Below are positions 14,774-22,711 of a stretch of DNA of 64,000 nt, piece after piece. Made by a program: the position numbers and the translations under genes. The notes under the pieces were generated by a model. That model did not search any database and was not told the DNA's origin. It saw only the letters and a program-made list of their open reading frames with translations. Every line of letters starts with the position of its first letter. The stretch's first letter is position 1. Source of the DNA: an uncultured Acetatifactor sp. (GTDB lineage: Bacteria > Bacillota > Clostridia > Lachnospirales > Lachnospiraceae); assembly GCA_910577185.1 (NCBI GenBank), contig CAJTLR010000015.1, positions 10,398-74,397 on the forward strand. Direction: 5' to 3'.

Positions 14774-16896
14774 AAATGAAGCACCCTGGATTTGATTTCC
14801 TTTGTCTTTCCGGTATTCCAGAAATTCTCCCCCAGATAGCCGCAGGTACGCCTGGTCACATTCATTTTGGCGTGATCCTTATTGTGGCACTGGGGACATT
14901 CCCACTCATTGTCCTCATTGATGCGGATTTCCCCGTCAAAACCGCATACATGGCAGTAATCTGACTTTGTGTTAAACTCGCCGTACTGAATATTGTCATA
15001 AATAAAACGGATCAGCGTTTCCACCGCCTGCACATTGTTCAGCAGACTGGGAATCTCCACATAGGAAATGGCGCCTCCCAGGGACTTATTCTGAAACTCA
15101 CTCTCAAAAGTGAATTTCTCAAAGGCATCAATGGGCTCCCGCACATCCACATGGTAGGAATTGGTATAATATCCCTTATCCGTCACATTGGGAATATCCC
15201 CGTACTTTTCCTTATCTATCCTGGCAAAACGGTAACAGAGCGTCTCCGCGGGCGTCCCGTAAAGGCTGAATCCGATGCCAGACTCCCGGCGCCATTCTGC
15301 CGCCGCCTCTTTCAGATGATCCATAACCCGCAGGGCAAATTCTTTTCCCCTGGGAGCCGTATGGCTGCAGCCCTTCATCAGCCAGGTCAGTTCATAAAGC
15401 CCGATATACCCCAAAGACATGGTGGAATAACCGTTCTTCAGCAGTCTGTCTATCTTTTCCCCCTTTTTCAGCCGCGCTATGGCGCCGTACTGCCAGTGTA
15501 TGGGGCTCACATCGGAAGAAGTGCCCAGCAGGGCCTTGTGCCTGCACATCAGGGCCTCATGGCATAATTTCAGGCGCTCATCCAGTCTCTTCCAGAAAAT
15601 TTCCTCATTGCCCTGGGAGACAATGCCGATCTGGGGCAGATTCAGGCTGACCACGCCCTGGTTGAAGCGGCCCTCCCATTTGTAATTCCCCTCTTCATCC
15701 TTCCAGGGCGACAGAAAGGAACGGCATCCCATACAGGAAAATACATTTCCCTCGTAATTCTCCCGCATCTTTTTAGCGGAAATATAGTCCGGATACATCC
15801 TCTTTGCAGAACACTCTGCCGCCAGCCTGGTCACATAGTCATATTTCCCGCCCTTGAGACAGTTGTTTTCATCCAGCACATACACCAGCTTGGGAAACGC
15901 CGGCGTCACATACACCCCCATCTCGTTTTTGGTTCCCTGGAGGCGCTGTCTCAATATTTCCTCGATAATGCGGACCGTCTCCCCGATATAGGGATCTTCG
16001 TCATCAATATGCAGAAACAGCGTCACAAAGGGAGACTGGCCGTTGGTGGTCATCAGGGTGTTGATCTGATACTGTATGGTCTGGACCCCGGAGCGCAGCT
16101 CGTCCTGAAGTCGCATCTCCACGATTTTTTCCTTTGTGTCCCCATCCAGGCTGCCGCCGAACTCTTCTTCCAGCTGCAGGGTAAACTTTTCCCTGCTTTT
16201 TCTCAGGTATTTGCCCAGATGCTTAATGTTCACGGACTGCCCCCCGTACTGGTTGCTGGCCACGGCCGCTATGATCTGTGTGGTAACCGTGCAGGCCACC
16301 TGGAAACTCTTGGGTGACTCTATCATTTTTCCGTTTATGGATGTACCATTGTCCAGCATATCCCTGATATTGATCAGACAGCAGTTAAAAATAGGCTGGA
16401 TAAAATAGTCCGCGTCATGAAAATGAAACACGCCATTGTCATGGGCCATGGACAGATGCTCCGGAAGCAGCATGCGCCTGGTCACATCCCTGGACACCTC
16501 GCCCGCGATATAGTCCCTCTGGGTGGAGGCCAGCCGTGTATTTTTATTGGAATTTTCCTCTGCCAGCTCCTTATTTTCATTGCGCAGCAGCTTCAGAATG
16601 GATTCATCCGTGGTGTTGGATTTCCGCATCAGGCTCCGCTGGTAACGGTATACAATATATTTTTTGGCCAGGGCATACTTGTTTCCCTGCACCAGATGCT
16701 GCTCGATCACATCCTGCACATGTTCCACGGCCTGCAGTTCCCTGCCCTCCTCCTGGACCGCGTCCAGAATCTCCCGGATCAGGGCCCCGCCCGCCCTGTC
16801 CTTCTCTTCTACTTCATTGTTTGCTTTCTCAATGGCGGCTGTGATTTTATCCTCTTCATAAGGCACAATACGCCCGTCCCTTTTTTGAATCCTCAT
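14770..16896 (-). CDS. nrdD: Anaerobic ribonucleoside-triphosphate reductase
   Basis: A class III reductase of 708 residues that makes dNTPs from NTPs. The start at 16896 (MRIQKRDGRIVPYEEDKI) follows GGGGGT. Residues 1-90 are an ATP-cone allosteric domain. The large catalytic barrel follows (DYFIQPIFNCCLINIRDML, CMGCRSFLSPW). Zinc cysteines are in CHVCGFDGEI and CPQCH. The glycyl-radical segment RTCGYLGENFW is close to the C terminus. It is co-transcribed with nrdG and preceded by a promoter with two NrdR-like boxes. Confidence 0.97.
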   Translation of the reverse strand: MRIQKRDGRIVPYEEDKITAAIEKANNEVEEKDRAGGALIREILDAVQEEGRELQAVEHVQDVIEQHLVQGNKYALAKKYIVYRYQRSLMRKSNTTDESILKLLRNENKELAEENSNKNTRLASTQRDYIAGEVSRDVTRRMLLPEHLSMAHDNGVFHFHDADYFIQPIFNCCLINIRDMLDNGTSINGKMIESPKSFQVACTVTTQIIAAVASNQYGGQSVNIKHLGKYLRKSREKFTLQLEEEFGGSLDGDTKEKIVEMRLQDELRSGVQTIQYQINTLMTTNGQSPFVTLFLHIDDEDPYIGETVRIIEEILRQRLQGTKNEMGVYVTPAFPKLVYVLDENNCLKGGKYDYVTRLAAECSAKRMYPDYISAKKMRENYEGNVFSCMGCRSFLSPWKDEEGNYKWEGRFNQGVVSLNLPQIGIVSQGNEEIFWKRLDERLKLCHEALMCRHKALLGTSSDVSPIHWQYGAIARLKKGEKIDRLLKNGYSTMSLGYIGLYELTWLMKGCSHTAPRGKEFALRVMDHLKEAAAEWRRESGIGFSLYGTPAETLCYRFARIDKEKYGDIPNVTDKGYYTNSYHVDVREPIDAFEKFTFESEFQNKSLGGAISYVEIPSLLNNVQAVETLIRFIYDNIQYGEFNTKSDYCHVCGFDGEIRINEDNEWECPQCHNKDHAKMNVTRRTCGYLGENFWNTGKTKEIKSRVLHL

Positions 16897-16946
16897 GCTT
16901 ACCCCCTGCACAAAAAAACCGCACCGCAAGCATTTGCGGATACGGT

Positions 16947-17028
16947 TTCACTACATATTGTGGTGTTTTATTTGCTGCGTATCTACATCTTGTTTTTCCA
17001 TTATAATCGAAGTGGCTGCAAAATGCAA
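16947..17028 (-). promoter_or_regulatory. nrdDG promoter with tandem NrdR-like boxes
   Basis: On the minus strand a -10 TATAAT lies at 17000-17005, with a weak -35 TTGCAT (17023-17028) 17 bases upstream. Downstream are two similar sites containing CTACATnTTGT on the plus strand, at 16951 and 16983. They are 32 bases apart, the three-turn spacing usual for NrdR box pairs. NrdR would repress when dATP is plentiful. No nrdR gene is in the window. Confidence 0.6.
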
Positions 17029-17125
17029 GAACCAATCCGGAGTCTGTCCGAAAAATCCTTCCTGCCCTCCGCAGGTCCCGTATTGCATACTTTCCGCGCC
17101 GGATTCAGGTTACACGGACAGGTGC

Positions 17126-17866
17126 TCAGTAATAATACATTCCGTGTCCCCCGCAGCACCCGCCGCCAAGACAGCAGAAATTACAGATCATATTGGCAAT
17201 CATGAACTTCAGGCAGAGATTCCCCCCGCCAAAGGTGGGATAACCATATGCCGCCTGGCGCTGTTCGTACCAGCTTCCCCCGCTCTCAAACTGCTGCACC
17301 AGCTGTCTGTAGTCAAAATTGTCCGGTTCCAGGGCCGAAGCTTTTCTGGCATGTTCCAGGCCCGCCACATTGTTTCCCAGGCCCGAGTGGGCGATGGCAC
17401 TGTAATAATACCATCTGGCGTTCCGCTCACGGCTGTCCACATTGTCCAGCGCCGTCCTGGCCTCTTTGTAATATCCGTTGCGGATATAGTTGCCCGCCGC
17501 CCTCAGGTACGTATTTTCCTCATATCCGGTGGTCTGCCCCTGGCCGAAGCCGCCAAACCCGAACCCGCCGAAGGGGCCGTATCCGAAGCCGCCATAAGAA
17601 CCTCCCCGGCTTCCCGTCCTGCCGTATCCGTTCCCGGTCCGGGAAGCGCCCCCGTAATTCGGTCCGCCGTATCCTGATGTACGCTCTTTCATAATCTGCT
17701 GGTAAGCGCCCTGAATCTCCTTGAATTTCTCCTCCGCCTGGGCCTTGTTGGGATTGTTCACATTGGCATCCGGATGATACCTGCGGCTCAGCGCTTTATA
17801 TGCCTTTTTGATCTCTTCCTCGGAAGCATTTCTGCTTACGCCTAACACACTGTACGGATCGTACAT
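17126..17866 (-). CDS. DnaJ-domain protein with Gly-rich linker and Cys-rich tail
   Basis: A protein of 246 residues, starting at 17866 ([10 protein letters not shown]) after GAGGAG. Residues 1-65 are a J domain with the HPD motif ([12 protein letters not shown]), which stimulates Hsp70 ATPase. A Gly/Tyr/Phe-rich linker follows ([19 protein letters not shown]). A helical repeat segment ([24 protein letters not shown]...[19 protein letters not shown]) resembles TPR-like repeats. The tail [19 protein letters not shown] is unusual. It is the last gene of a run with the DUF5685 and zinc-ribbon proteins, a set seen together in Lachnospiraceae. Confidence 0.85.
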   Translation of the reverse strand: MYDPYSVLGVSRNASEEEIKKAYKALSRRYHPDANVNNPNKAQAEEKFKEIQGAYQQIMKERTSGYGGPNYGGASRTGNGYGRTGSRGGSYGGFGYGPFGGFGFGGFGQGQTTGYEENTYLRAAGNYIRNGYYKEARTALDNVDSRERNARWYYYSAIAHSGLGNNVAGLEHARKASALEPDNFDYRQLVQQFESGGSWYEQRQAAYGYPTFGGGNLCLKFMIANMICNFCCLGGGCCGGHGMYYY

Positions 17867-17934
17867 GTTCTCCTCGATTCCGGGTCCTTCTCCCTGAAAA
17901 AGGCCTGGCCCGGCCTCCTTCACCACCCCAAAAA

Positions 17935-18810
17935 TTAACTTTCGTTTTCCGAATTTCCGGCCATGCCGTCAGCGCTGCGCCCCATTTCCTTCTGGCGCTT
18001 CTCACGCACTGCCTCATACCTGCACCAGACCCCGGAATACAGAATATTGCGGAGAATTTCCACATTTTCCAAAATGGGCAGACGCTCGAATTCCCTGCAG
18101 CACTCCGACATCATCATCATCAGTATTGTCTTACATTCTTCCTCAAAATCCAGGTTTTCATACTTTTGCTTCAGGGGATTGGGCGTTCCCTTCCTGATAT
18201 CCTGCTCCACATCCTCATATGCGTCACAGAGATAAATGAATTTTCCCAGAAAAAATCCCAGCTGGCGCAGCCCTTCTGCCCATTCGTCCTCCCGGGCCGC
18301 CACAATCTCAGCCATGACCCTGCCGAACAGCCCTCCCAGAGTGTCGATGTCTGCCTTCGCCGACTGCTCCGCGTCCGAAAAATCCTGCATCAGCAGATTC
18401 AGCCTCCTGATTTTCTCCGCGTATGCCAGTTTGAGCCTTCCGGTTTTCCCCTCCAGAAGTTTTCCCAGAACCAGCTTCCCGATCTTTTTTTCGTCTTCCC
18501 AGTCGTCCCGGCATTTATAGCAGGCAAACAGCACATTCATGTCCGCGGCATATTCCGTAAAAATATTATTCCTGGTCTCGTGGCTCTCAAAGGGATGCGC
18601 AATGCATTTACAGCTGCCCCGCCTTGTCTGCGGTTCATACAGGCCGGTCAGCAGTATGGCCAGAAATGTCATGTCATAGCTCAGGGAAATCTGTCCCAGG
18701 GCGCCGTATTTCCGTTTTAAATCCCGGCAGATACCGCAGTAATAAGAATGATAAACATCAAATTCCTTAAACTTCATCTCGGCCTTATTTACTATAATAT
18801 ACCCGAACAT
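17935..18810 (-). CDS. DUF5685-family protein
   Basis: A protein of 291 residues starting [36 protein letters not shown], the hallmark opening of DUF5685, with a C-x-x-C pair and two further cysteines at CKC. The body is mainly helical ([41 protein letters not shown]). The aspartate-rich [12 protein letters not shown] resembles metal-binding helices of isoprenoid-synthase-like folds, but no function is established. It sits between a DnaJ protein (9 bases past its stop if the longer DnaJ frame is used, otherwise 68) and a zinc-ribbon membrane protein, implying a shared unit. Confidence 0.8.
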   Translation of the reverse strand: MFGYIIVNKAEMKFKEFDVYHSYYCGICRDLKRKYGALGQISLSYDMTFLAILLTGLYEPQTRRGSCKCIAHPFESHETRNNIFTEYAADMNVLFACYKCRDDWEDEKKIGKLVLGKLLEGKTGRLKLAYAEKIRRLNLLMQDFSDAEQSAKADIDTLGGLFGRVMAEIVAAREDEWAEGLRQLGFFLGKFIYLCDAYEDVEQDIRKGTPNPLKQKYENLDFEEECKTILMMMMSECCREFERLPILENVEILRNILYSGVWCRYEAVREKRQKEMGRSADGMAGNSENES

Positions 18811-18821
18811 TCCACCCTCGC

Positions 18822-19214
18822 TTAACTCTTTTTGATAAACTCGTTACCACACTTTCTGCAGCTGATGGCAATCCTGCCCCTGCCCCTGGGCACCCTGATC
18901 TTCTGTTTACAGTTGGGACATTTGTAAATATGGTATATTTTACGCTGCCCCCACTCATTTTTCTTCTTTGTGAAAAAGCCCCTGACCTTCATGGTCTGCC
19001 TGAGATATTTCTGATTTTCTTCGGAACGTCTGCTGATATTTCTGGAAAACATGCGAAAATATGCATAAACCATGATCACTGTGGCAATCATATAGAATAA
19101 GCCGCCGCCAAAAAAAGAAATGAGCAGGCTGGCAAAAGCACATGCCAGCAGAAACTGGTTGAATTTGTCATTTCCGTAACGGCCCCACATAAAACGCTGC
19201 AATTTCTCCCTCAT
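18822..19214 (-). CDS. Small membrane protein with C-terminal zinc ribbon
   Basis: A protein of 130 residues. The start at 19214 (MREKLQRFMWGRYGNDKFNQFL) has AGGAGG eight bases upstream. Two membrane segments (LLACAFASLLISFFGGGLFYMIATVIMVYAYF) are followed by a basic cytoplasmic part. A four-cysteine zinc ribbon (CPNCKQKIRVPRGRGRIAISCRKCGNEF) ends the protein. It is the first gene of the run that continues with DUF5685 and DnaJ, with an 11-base gap. Function is unknown. Confidence 0.8.
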   Translation of the reverse strand: MREKLQRFMWGRYGNDKFNQFLLACAFASLLISFFGGGLFYMIATVIMVYAYFRMFSRNISRRSEENQKYLRQTMKVRGFFTKKKNEWGQRKIYHIYKCPNCKQKIRVPRGRGRIAISCRKCGNEFIKKS

Positions 19215-19314
19215 ATTCATTGCCTCCTGACAGATGAACAAACATATCTTTAGCTGCTACGTATCATTTTAAACTTTTTCACGGAAAATACAATTAAATA
19301 AATATAAACAAATG

Positions 19315-19344
19315 TAAAAAAACGCGCGAAAAAAAATCGCGCGT
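19315..19344 (-). terminator. Terminator of the tldE-type gene
   Basis: The arms ACGCGCG (19322-19328) and CGCGCGT (19338-19344) are followed on the minus strand by a U-run. Confidence 0.8.
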
Positions 19345-19385
19345 CTTTCCCGACAGCAAATGCCCGTTATTCCGTTATTCCGTTT

Positions 19386-20723
19386 TCACTGATTCCCTGC
19401 CACCGCCATGTCCCTGACCATCACGGTGGGCGAACCAAACCTGCCGTTCACAAATTCCAGGTCTGCCCCTGTCCTTTCGATTTCCTTCAGCAGGGCAAAA
19501 AAATTGCCCGAGATTGTAAAGTTCTTAACAGGCGCGTCTTTTCTGCCCGCTTTCACCAGAAAGCCTTTGGAAGAAAGGGAGAAATCCCCGGTGACAGGAT
19601 TCGCCCCCGCGTGAAGACCCGTCACTTCCGTCACATAGATCCCCTCTCCTGCCGCCGAAAATAATTCTTCTTTTGTGCCCTCCCCGGAGCTGATGTAAAA
19701 AGTAAAGGGACTGACTCCCACCACTGCCGCATAGGAAGTCTTGCTGGCGTTTCCGGTGGATTTTACCCCCGCCCTGGCCGCGGTTTTCAGATTGTGGAGC
19801 AGCGTGACCAGACGTCCCTTTTCCACCACGTTCTTGGCGTAAGCCGCCACCCCTTCCCCGTCAAAAGTCCTCTTGGCGGCACTGTCTTCGTACCTGGGAT
19901 CATCCACAATGGTAATTCCCTCCGCCGCAATGTTTTCTCCCTCTTTTCCCGCCAGCAGGGACATTCCCTTCTGGGCCTGTTCCGCGGAAAAGACGCTGGA
20001 AAACGTCCCCAGCAGGGTGGCCATGGCCTTGCCGGAAATCAGGACCGTATACTTTCCGCTGGCAACACTGCCCGCGCCTATGCAGGACACCGCATCCTCC
20101 ACTGCTTTCCCTGCCAGGGCTTTCAGGTCAAACTCCTTCCGGTTTCCCCTCCTGTCCGCAAAGCCATCATACATTTCACCGTCCGCTTCCACCAGGGGCA
20201 GGCAGTAGCAGGCATCATAAGAAACTTTGTCTTCCAGGTCCAGGCCGTTGGAATTACAGATGGCATATGTTTCTCCTATATGGGCCGCAGCAGACTGGGT
20301 GCCATCCGTCACGCGTCCGTCTGCCCGGTATAATTCCCTCTGCAGCGCCAGGGCCATGTCAATGATCTCGCTGCCATTGGGTGCAGCTTCCTTCTCCTCC
20401 CCACAGACGGCATAATTGTCCCCCTGCTTATGGATGAAAGATTCTTCCTCACTCTCAATGGATCCTGCGTTGTCCATTGCCCTCAGTACCAGGGATTTTG
20501 CCTCTTCTTCCGTCATGTTCTCAGTGGAAGCATAACCCGTCTTCCCGTCCACGATACAGCGGAAACAGATTCCCATGGCATTACTGCTGCTGTATCCCTT
20601 AACCTCTTCCCTGAAAATCTCCGCTTTCGTGGATTCGCTCTCCTCATAATATAATTCATAGTCGGTGACCGCATTCTCCACGGCATATTTGACCACGGCA
20701 TCCTTAAATTCCCGATATATCAT
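19386..20723 (-). CDS. pmbA: TldE/PmbA-family metalloprotease partner
   Basis: A protein of 445 residues. The N-terminal region has EVKGYSSSNAMGICFRCIVDGKTGYASTENM, typical of the PmbA/TldE fold. The C-terminal part has GVSPFTFYISSGEGTKEELFSAAGEGIYVTEVTGLHAGANPVTGDFSLSSKGFLVKAGRK, the family core. It lacks the HExxxH zinc site found in its partner TldD. TldD and TldE form a dimer that degrades unfolded peptides and matures some peptide antibiotics. It is downstream of tldD with a gap of 154 bases. Confidence 0.9.
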   Translation of the reverse strand: MIYREFKDAVVKYAVENAVTDYELYYEESESTKAEIFREEVKGYSSSNAMGICFRCIVDGKTGYASTENMTEEEAKSLVLRAMDNAGSIESEEESFIHKQGDNYAVCGEEKEAAPNGSEIIDMALALQRELYRADGRVTDGTQSAAAHIGETYAICNSNGLDLEDKVSYDACYCLPLVEADGEMYDGFADRRGNRKEFDLKALAGKAVEDAVSCIGAGSVASGKYTVLISGKAMATLLGTFSSVFSAEQAQKGMSLLAGKEGENIAAEGITIVDDPRYEDSAAKRTFDGEGVAAYAKNVVEKGRLVTLLHNLKTAARAGVKSTGNASKTSYAAVVGVSPFTFYISSGEGTKEELFSAAGEGIYVTEVTGLHAGANPVTGDFSLSSKGFLVKAGRKDAPVKNFTISGNFFALLKEIERTGADLEFVNGRFGSPTVMVRDMAVAGNQ

Positions 20724-20877
20724 TTCAACCTCTCATTCTTCCGTTTCAAACGGCACGATATTTCATATCCCATTCCAGTTACAGGGCATGTCTGCCAATT
20801 CTTCCCGCCTTCCGCGGCTTCCCCTTTCCGGCAGGTTTACCGCATGCAGGCAAGCATATTTCAGGCATCCCTCTGCG

Positions 20878-22257
20878 TCATCTTCCCCCCACCGTAATGG
20901 AGGATACGCGGATCAGCGGCTGTCCCACATCCGTGGGAATACTGCCGGAAGAAGCGCCGCACATTCCCTGGGCCCGCTTCACGTTTTTGCCCACCATGTC
21001 AATATCCATGATAATATCGGAACCCCTGCCGATGAGACTTGCCCCCCGCACAGGCTCACAGATCTTCCCGTTCCTGATCATATAGCCTTCCAGCACCGCA
21101 AAATTAAACTGCCCGGTGACAGGGTTTACGGATCCTCCTCCCATACTCCTGGCATAAAGCCCGTATTCAATGGAAGCAATGATATCCTCGTCCCGGTCTT
21201 CCCCCGCCCCGATATAGGTATTGGTCATTCTGGAAGTGGGCTCAAACTGGTAACTCTGGCGCCTGGAATTCCCCGTGGACTCCATGCCCATTCTGCGTCC
21301 GTTCAGCTTGTCGATCATATATGACTTCAGAATGCCGTTCTCAATGAGTACGTTTTTCCGGGCAGGCGTGCCCTCGTCGTCAATATTCACGGAACCCCAT
21401 GCATTGGGAATCGTTCCGTCGTCAATTGCCGTTACCTTGGTGTTTGCAATCTGCGTCCCCAGCTTTCCCGTAAACTGGGACTGGCCCAGGGCCACATGGG
21501 AGGCCTCCAGGGAATGTCCGCAGGCCTCATGGAAAATAACCCCCCCAAATCCGTTCTCTATGGCCACGGGCATGGTGCCCGCCTTGATATAACCGGCGTG
21601 GAGCATGGTGACAGCCTGGGCGGAAGCCTTCCTGCCCAGCTCCTTCGGGTCCAGATCCTCAAAAAGTTCCAGTCCTTTTCTGGCCCCGGGACTCATGCTG
21701 CCGGTCTGGTTCTCCCCATCTTTGCTGGCAATGGAAGAAACCGAAACCCTGGTGCGAATCTGCCGGTCCTGTGCAAACAGCCCCTCACTGGTGGCAATGA
21801 GGATCTTATGGTCCACTTCCATATAGTTGCCGTTGACCTGGGATATTTCATCGTGATACTCTTTCGCCGCCAGGCAGGCCTCCCTGAGGTAATCGATTTT
21901 ATAGGAATTTTCCACTCCTGCGGGCACAATTTTCACCGGATGAATGTCTCCGAACAGTCTCTCCCGCAGTACAATATCCGAAATCCCGCTGCCCTCCGCC
22001 ATGGCGGAAGCCACCCTGGACGCACAGTCCAGCACTGCCTCCGGCGCCAGGGAGGAAGCGGATCCTGACACACACCTGGTTCCCTTAAAAATCCGGATTC
22101 CCACGCCAGAGATCACCGCATCCCCGATTTTATCCGTCCTGCCGGATATCATGTTGATATTTTTGCTCAGCGTATGCTCGGCAAATACCTCCGCATAATC
22201 CGCACCCGTAGCCAGCGCCCGCCTTAAAGCCTCTTTACACAAATCCTTTGTCAGCAT
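20878..22257 (-). CDS. tldD: TldD-family zinc metalloprotease
   Basis: A protein of 459 residues starting MLTKDLCKEALRRALATGADYAEVFAEH at 22257 with GGAGG upstream; the frame extends into the repeat array but that part is not plausible protein. The zinc-binding HEACGH motif is in GVIFHEACGHSLEASHV, and the C-terminal core contains SMGGGSVNPVTGQFNFAVLEGYMIRNGKICEPVRGASLIG. With the downstream TldE protein it would form the TldD/E protease complex in the cytoplasm. No peptide precursor gene was recognised nearby. Confidence 0.93.
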   Translation of the reverse strand: MLTKDLCKEALRRALATGADYAEVFAEHTLSKNINMISGRTDKIGDAVISGVGIRIFKGTRCVSGSASSLAPEAVLDCASRVASAMAEGSGISDIVLRERLFGDIHPVKIVPAGVENSYKIDYLREACLAAKEYHDEISQVNGNYMEVDHKILIATSEGLFAQDRQIRTRVSVSSIASKDGENQTGSMSPGARKGLELFEDLDPKELGRKASAQAVTMLHAGYIKAGTMPVAIENGFGGVIFHEACGHSLEASHVALGQSQFTGKLGTQIANTKVTAIDDGTIPNAWGSVNIDDEGTPARKNVLIENGILKSYMIDKLNGRRMGMESTGNSRRQSYQFEPTSRMTNTYIGAGEDRDEDIIASIEYGLYARSMGGGSVNPVTGQFNFAVLEGYMIRNGKICEPVRGASLIGRGSDIIMDIDMVGKNVKRAQGMCGASSGSIPTDVGQPLIRVSSITVGGR

Positions 22258-22344
22258 ACATGCCTCCTTTTCTTTCTCATAAAAATTCCATCCATATTGC
22301 GGCGCCGCCTGCTCCCGGACTTGTATGTATGGCGGTGCCGCCCT
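22258..22344. other. Gap upstream of tldD
   Basis: The whole gap between tldD and pnp (22258-22711) has no gene. It is filled by family S repeats and the pnp terminator. This first part holds the tldD ribosome site and a GC-rich segment with no recognised signal. Confidence 0.4.
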
Positions 22345-22678
22345 CTTCCCCGGGCGTCTTTTGCTGCTGATTTCCTCACGCGCCCCTGCACAATTTTCCT
22401 TATGCACCCGTGTACAATCCAGTAGGGGAATGCTCTTCTCCACTACCCGCCGCGCCGGGTGCATGTTGCGTCAGCAACTATTTTCCTTATGCACCCGTGT
22501 ACAATCCAGTAGGGGAATGCTCTTCTCCACTACTCGCGCGCCGGGTGCATGTTGCGTCAGCAACTATTTTCCTTATGCACCCGTGTACAATCCAGTAGGG
22601 GAACGTCCCTCTCCACTACTCGCCGCGCGGGGCGCGTGCAGCTTTCGCTGCTAATTTCCTTACGCGCCCCTGCACACA
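22345..22678. repeat. Tandem array of structured repeats, family S (period 86-87 bp)
   Basis: The segment TATGCACCCGTGTACAATCC recurs at 22401, 22488 and 22574. Each unit has the lead-in CAGTAGGGGAA..TCTCCACTAC and then nested hairpins. In two copies the outer arms are GGGTGCAT/ATGCACCC and the inner GTTGC/GCAAC. In the last copy (22630-22669) they are GGGCGCGT/ACGCGCCC and GCAGC/GCTGC. Pairing is kept although the bases differ. A degenerate copy lies at 22350-22393. Confidence 0.85.
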
Positions 22679-22704
22679 AAAAGGAATCCCGCGGACGGGA
22701 TTCC
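22678..22704 (-). terminator. Terminator of pnp
   Basis: The stem GGAATCCCG (22683-22691) / CGGGATTCC (22696-22704) with loop CGGA is followed on the minus strand by five U. A T-run on the plus side makes it possibly bidirectional. Confidence 0.85.
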
Positions 22705-22711
22705 TGGTTTT

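Noticed and set aside
22401..22600. Tandem 86-87 bp units as a CRISPR array
   Set aside because: The units are continuous copies with nested hairpins, with no spacer variation.
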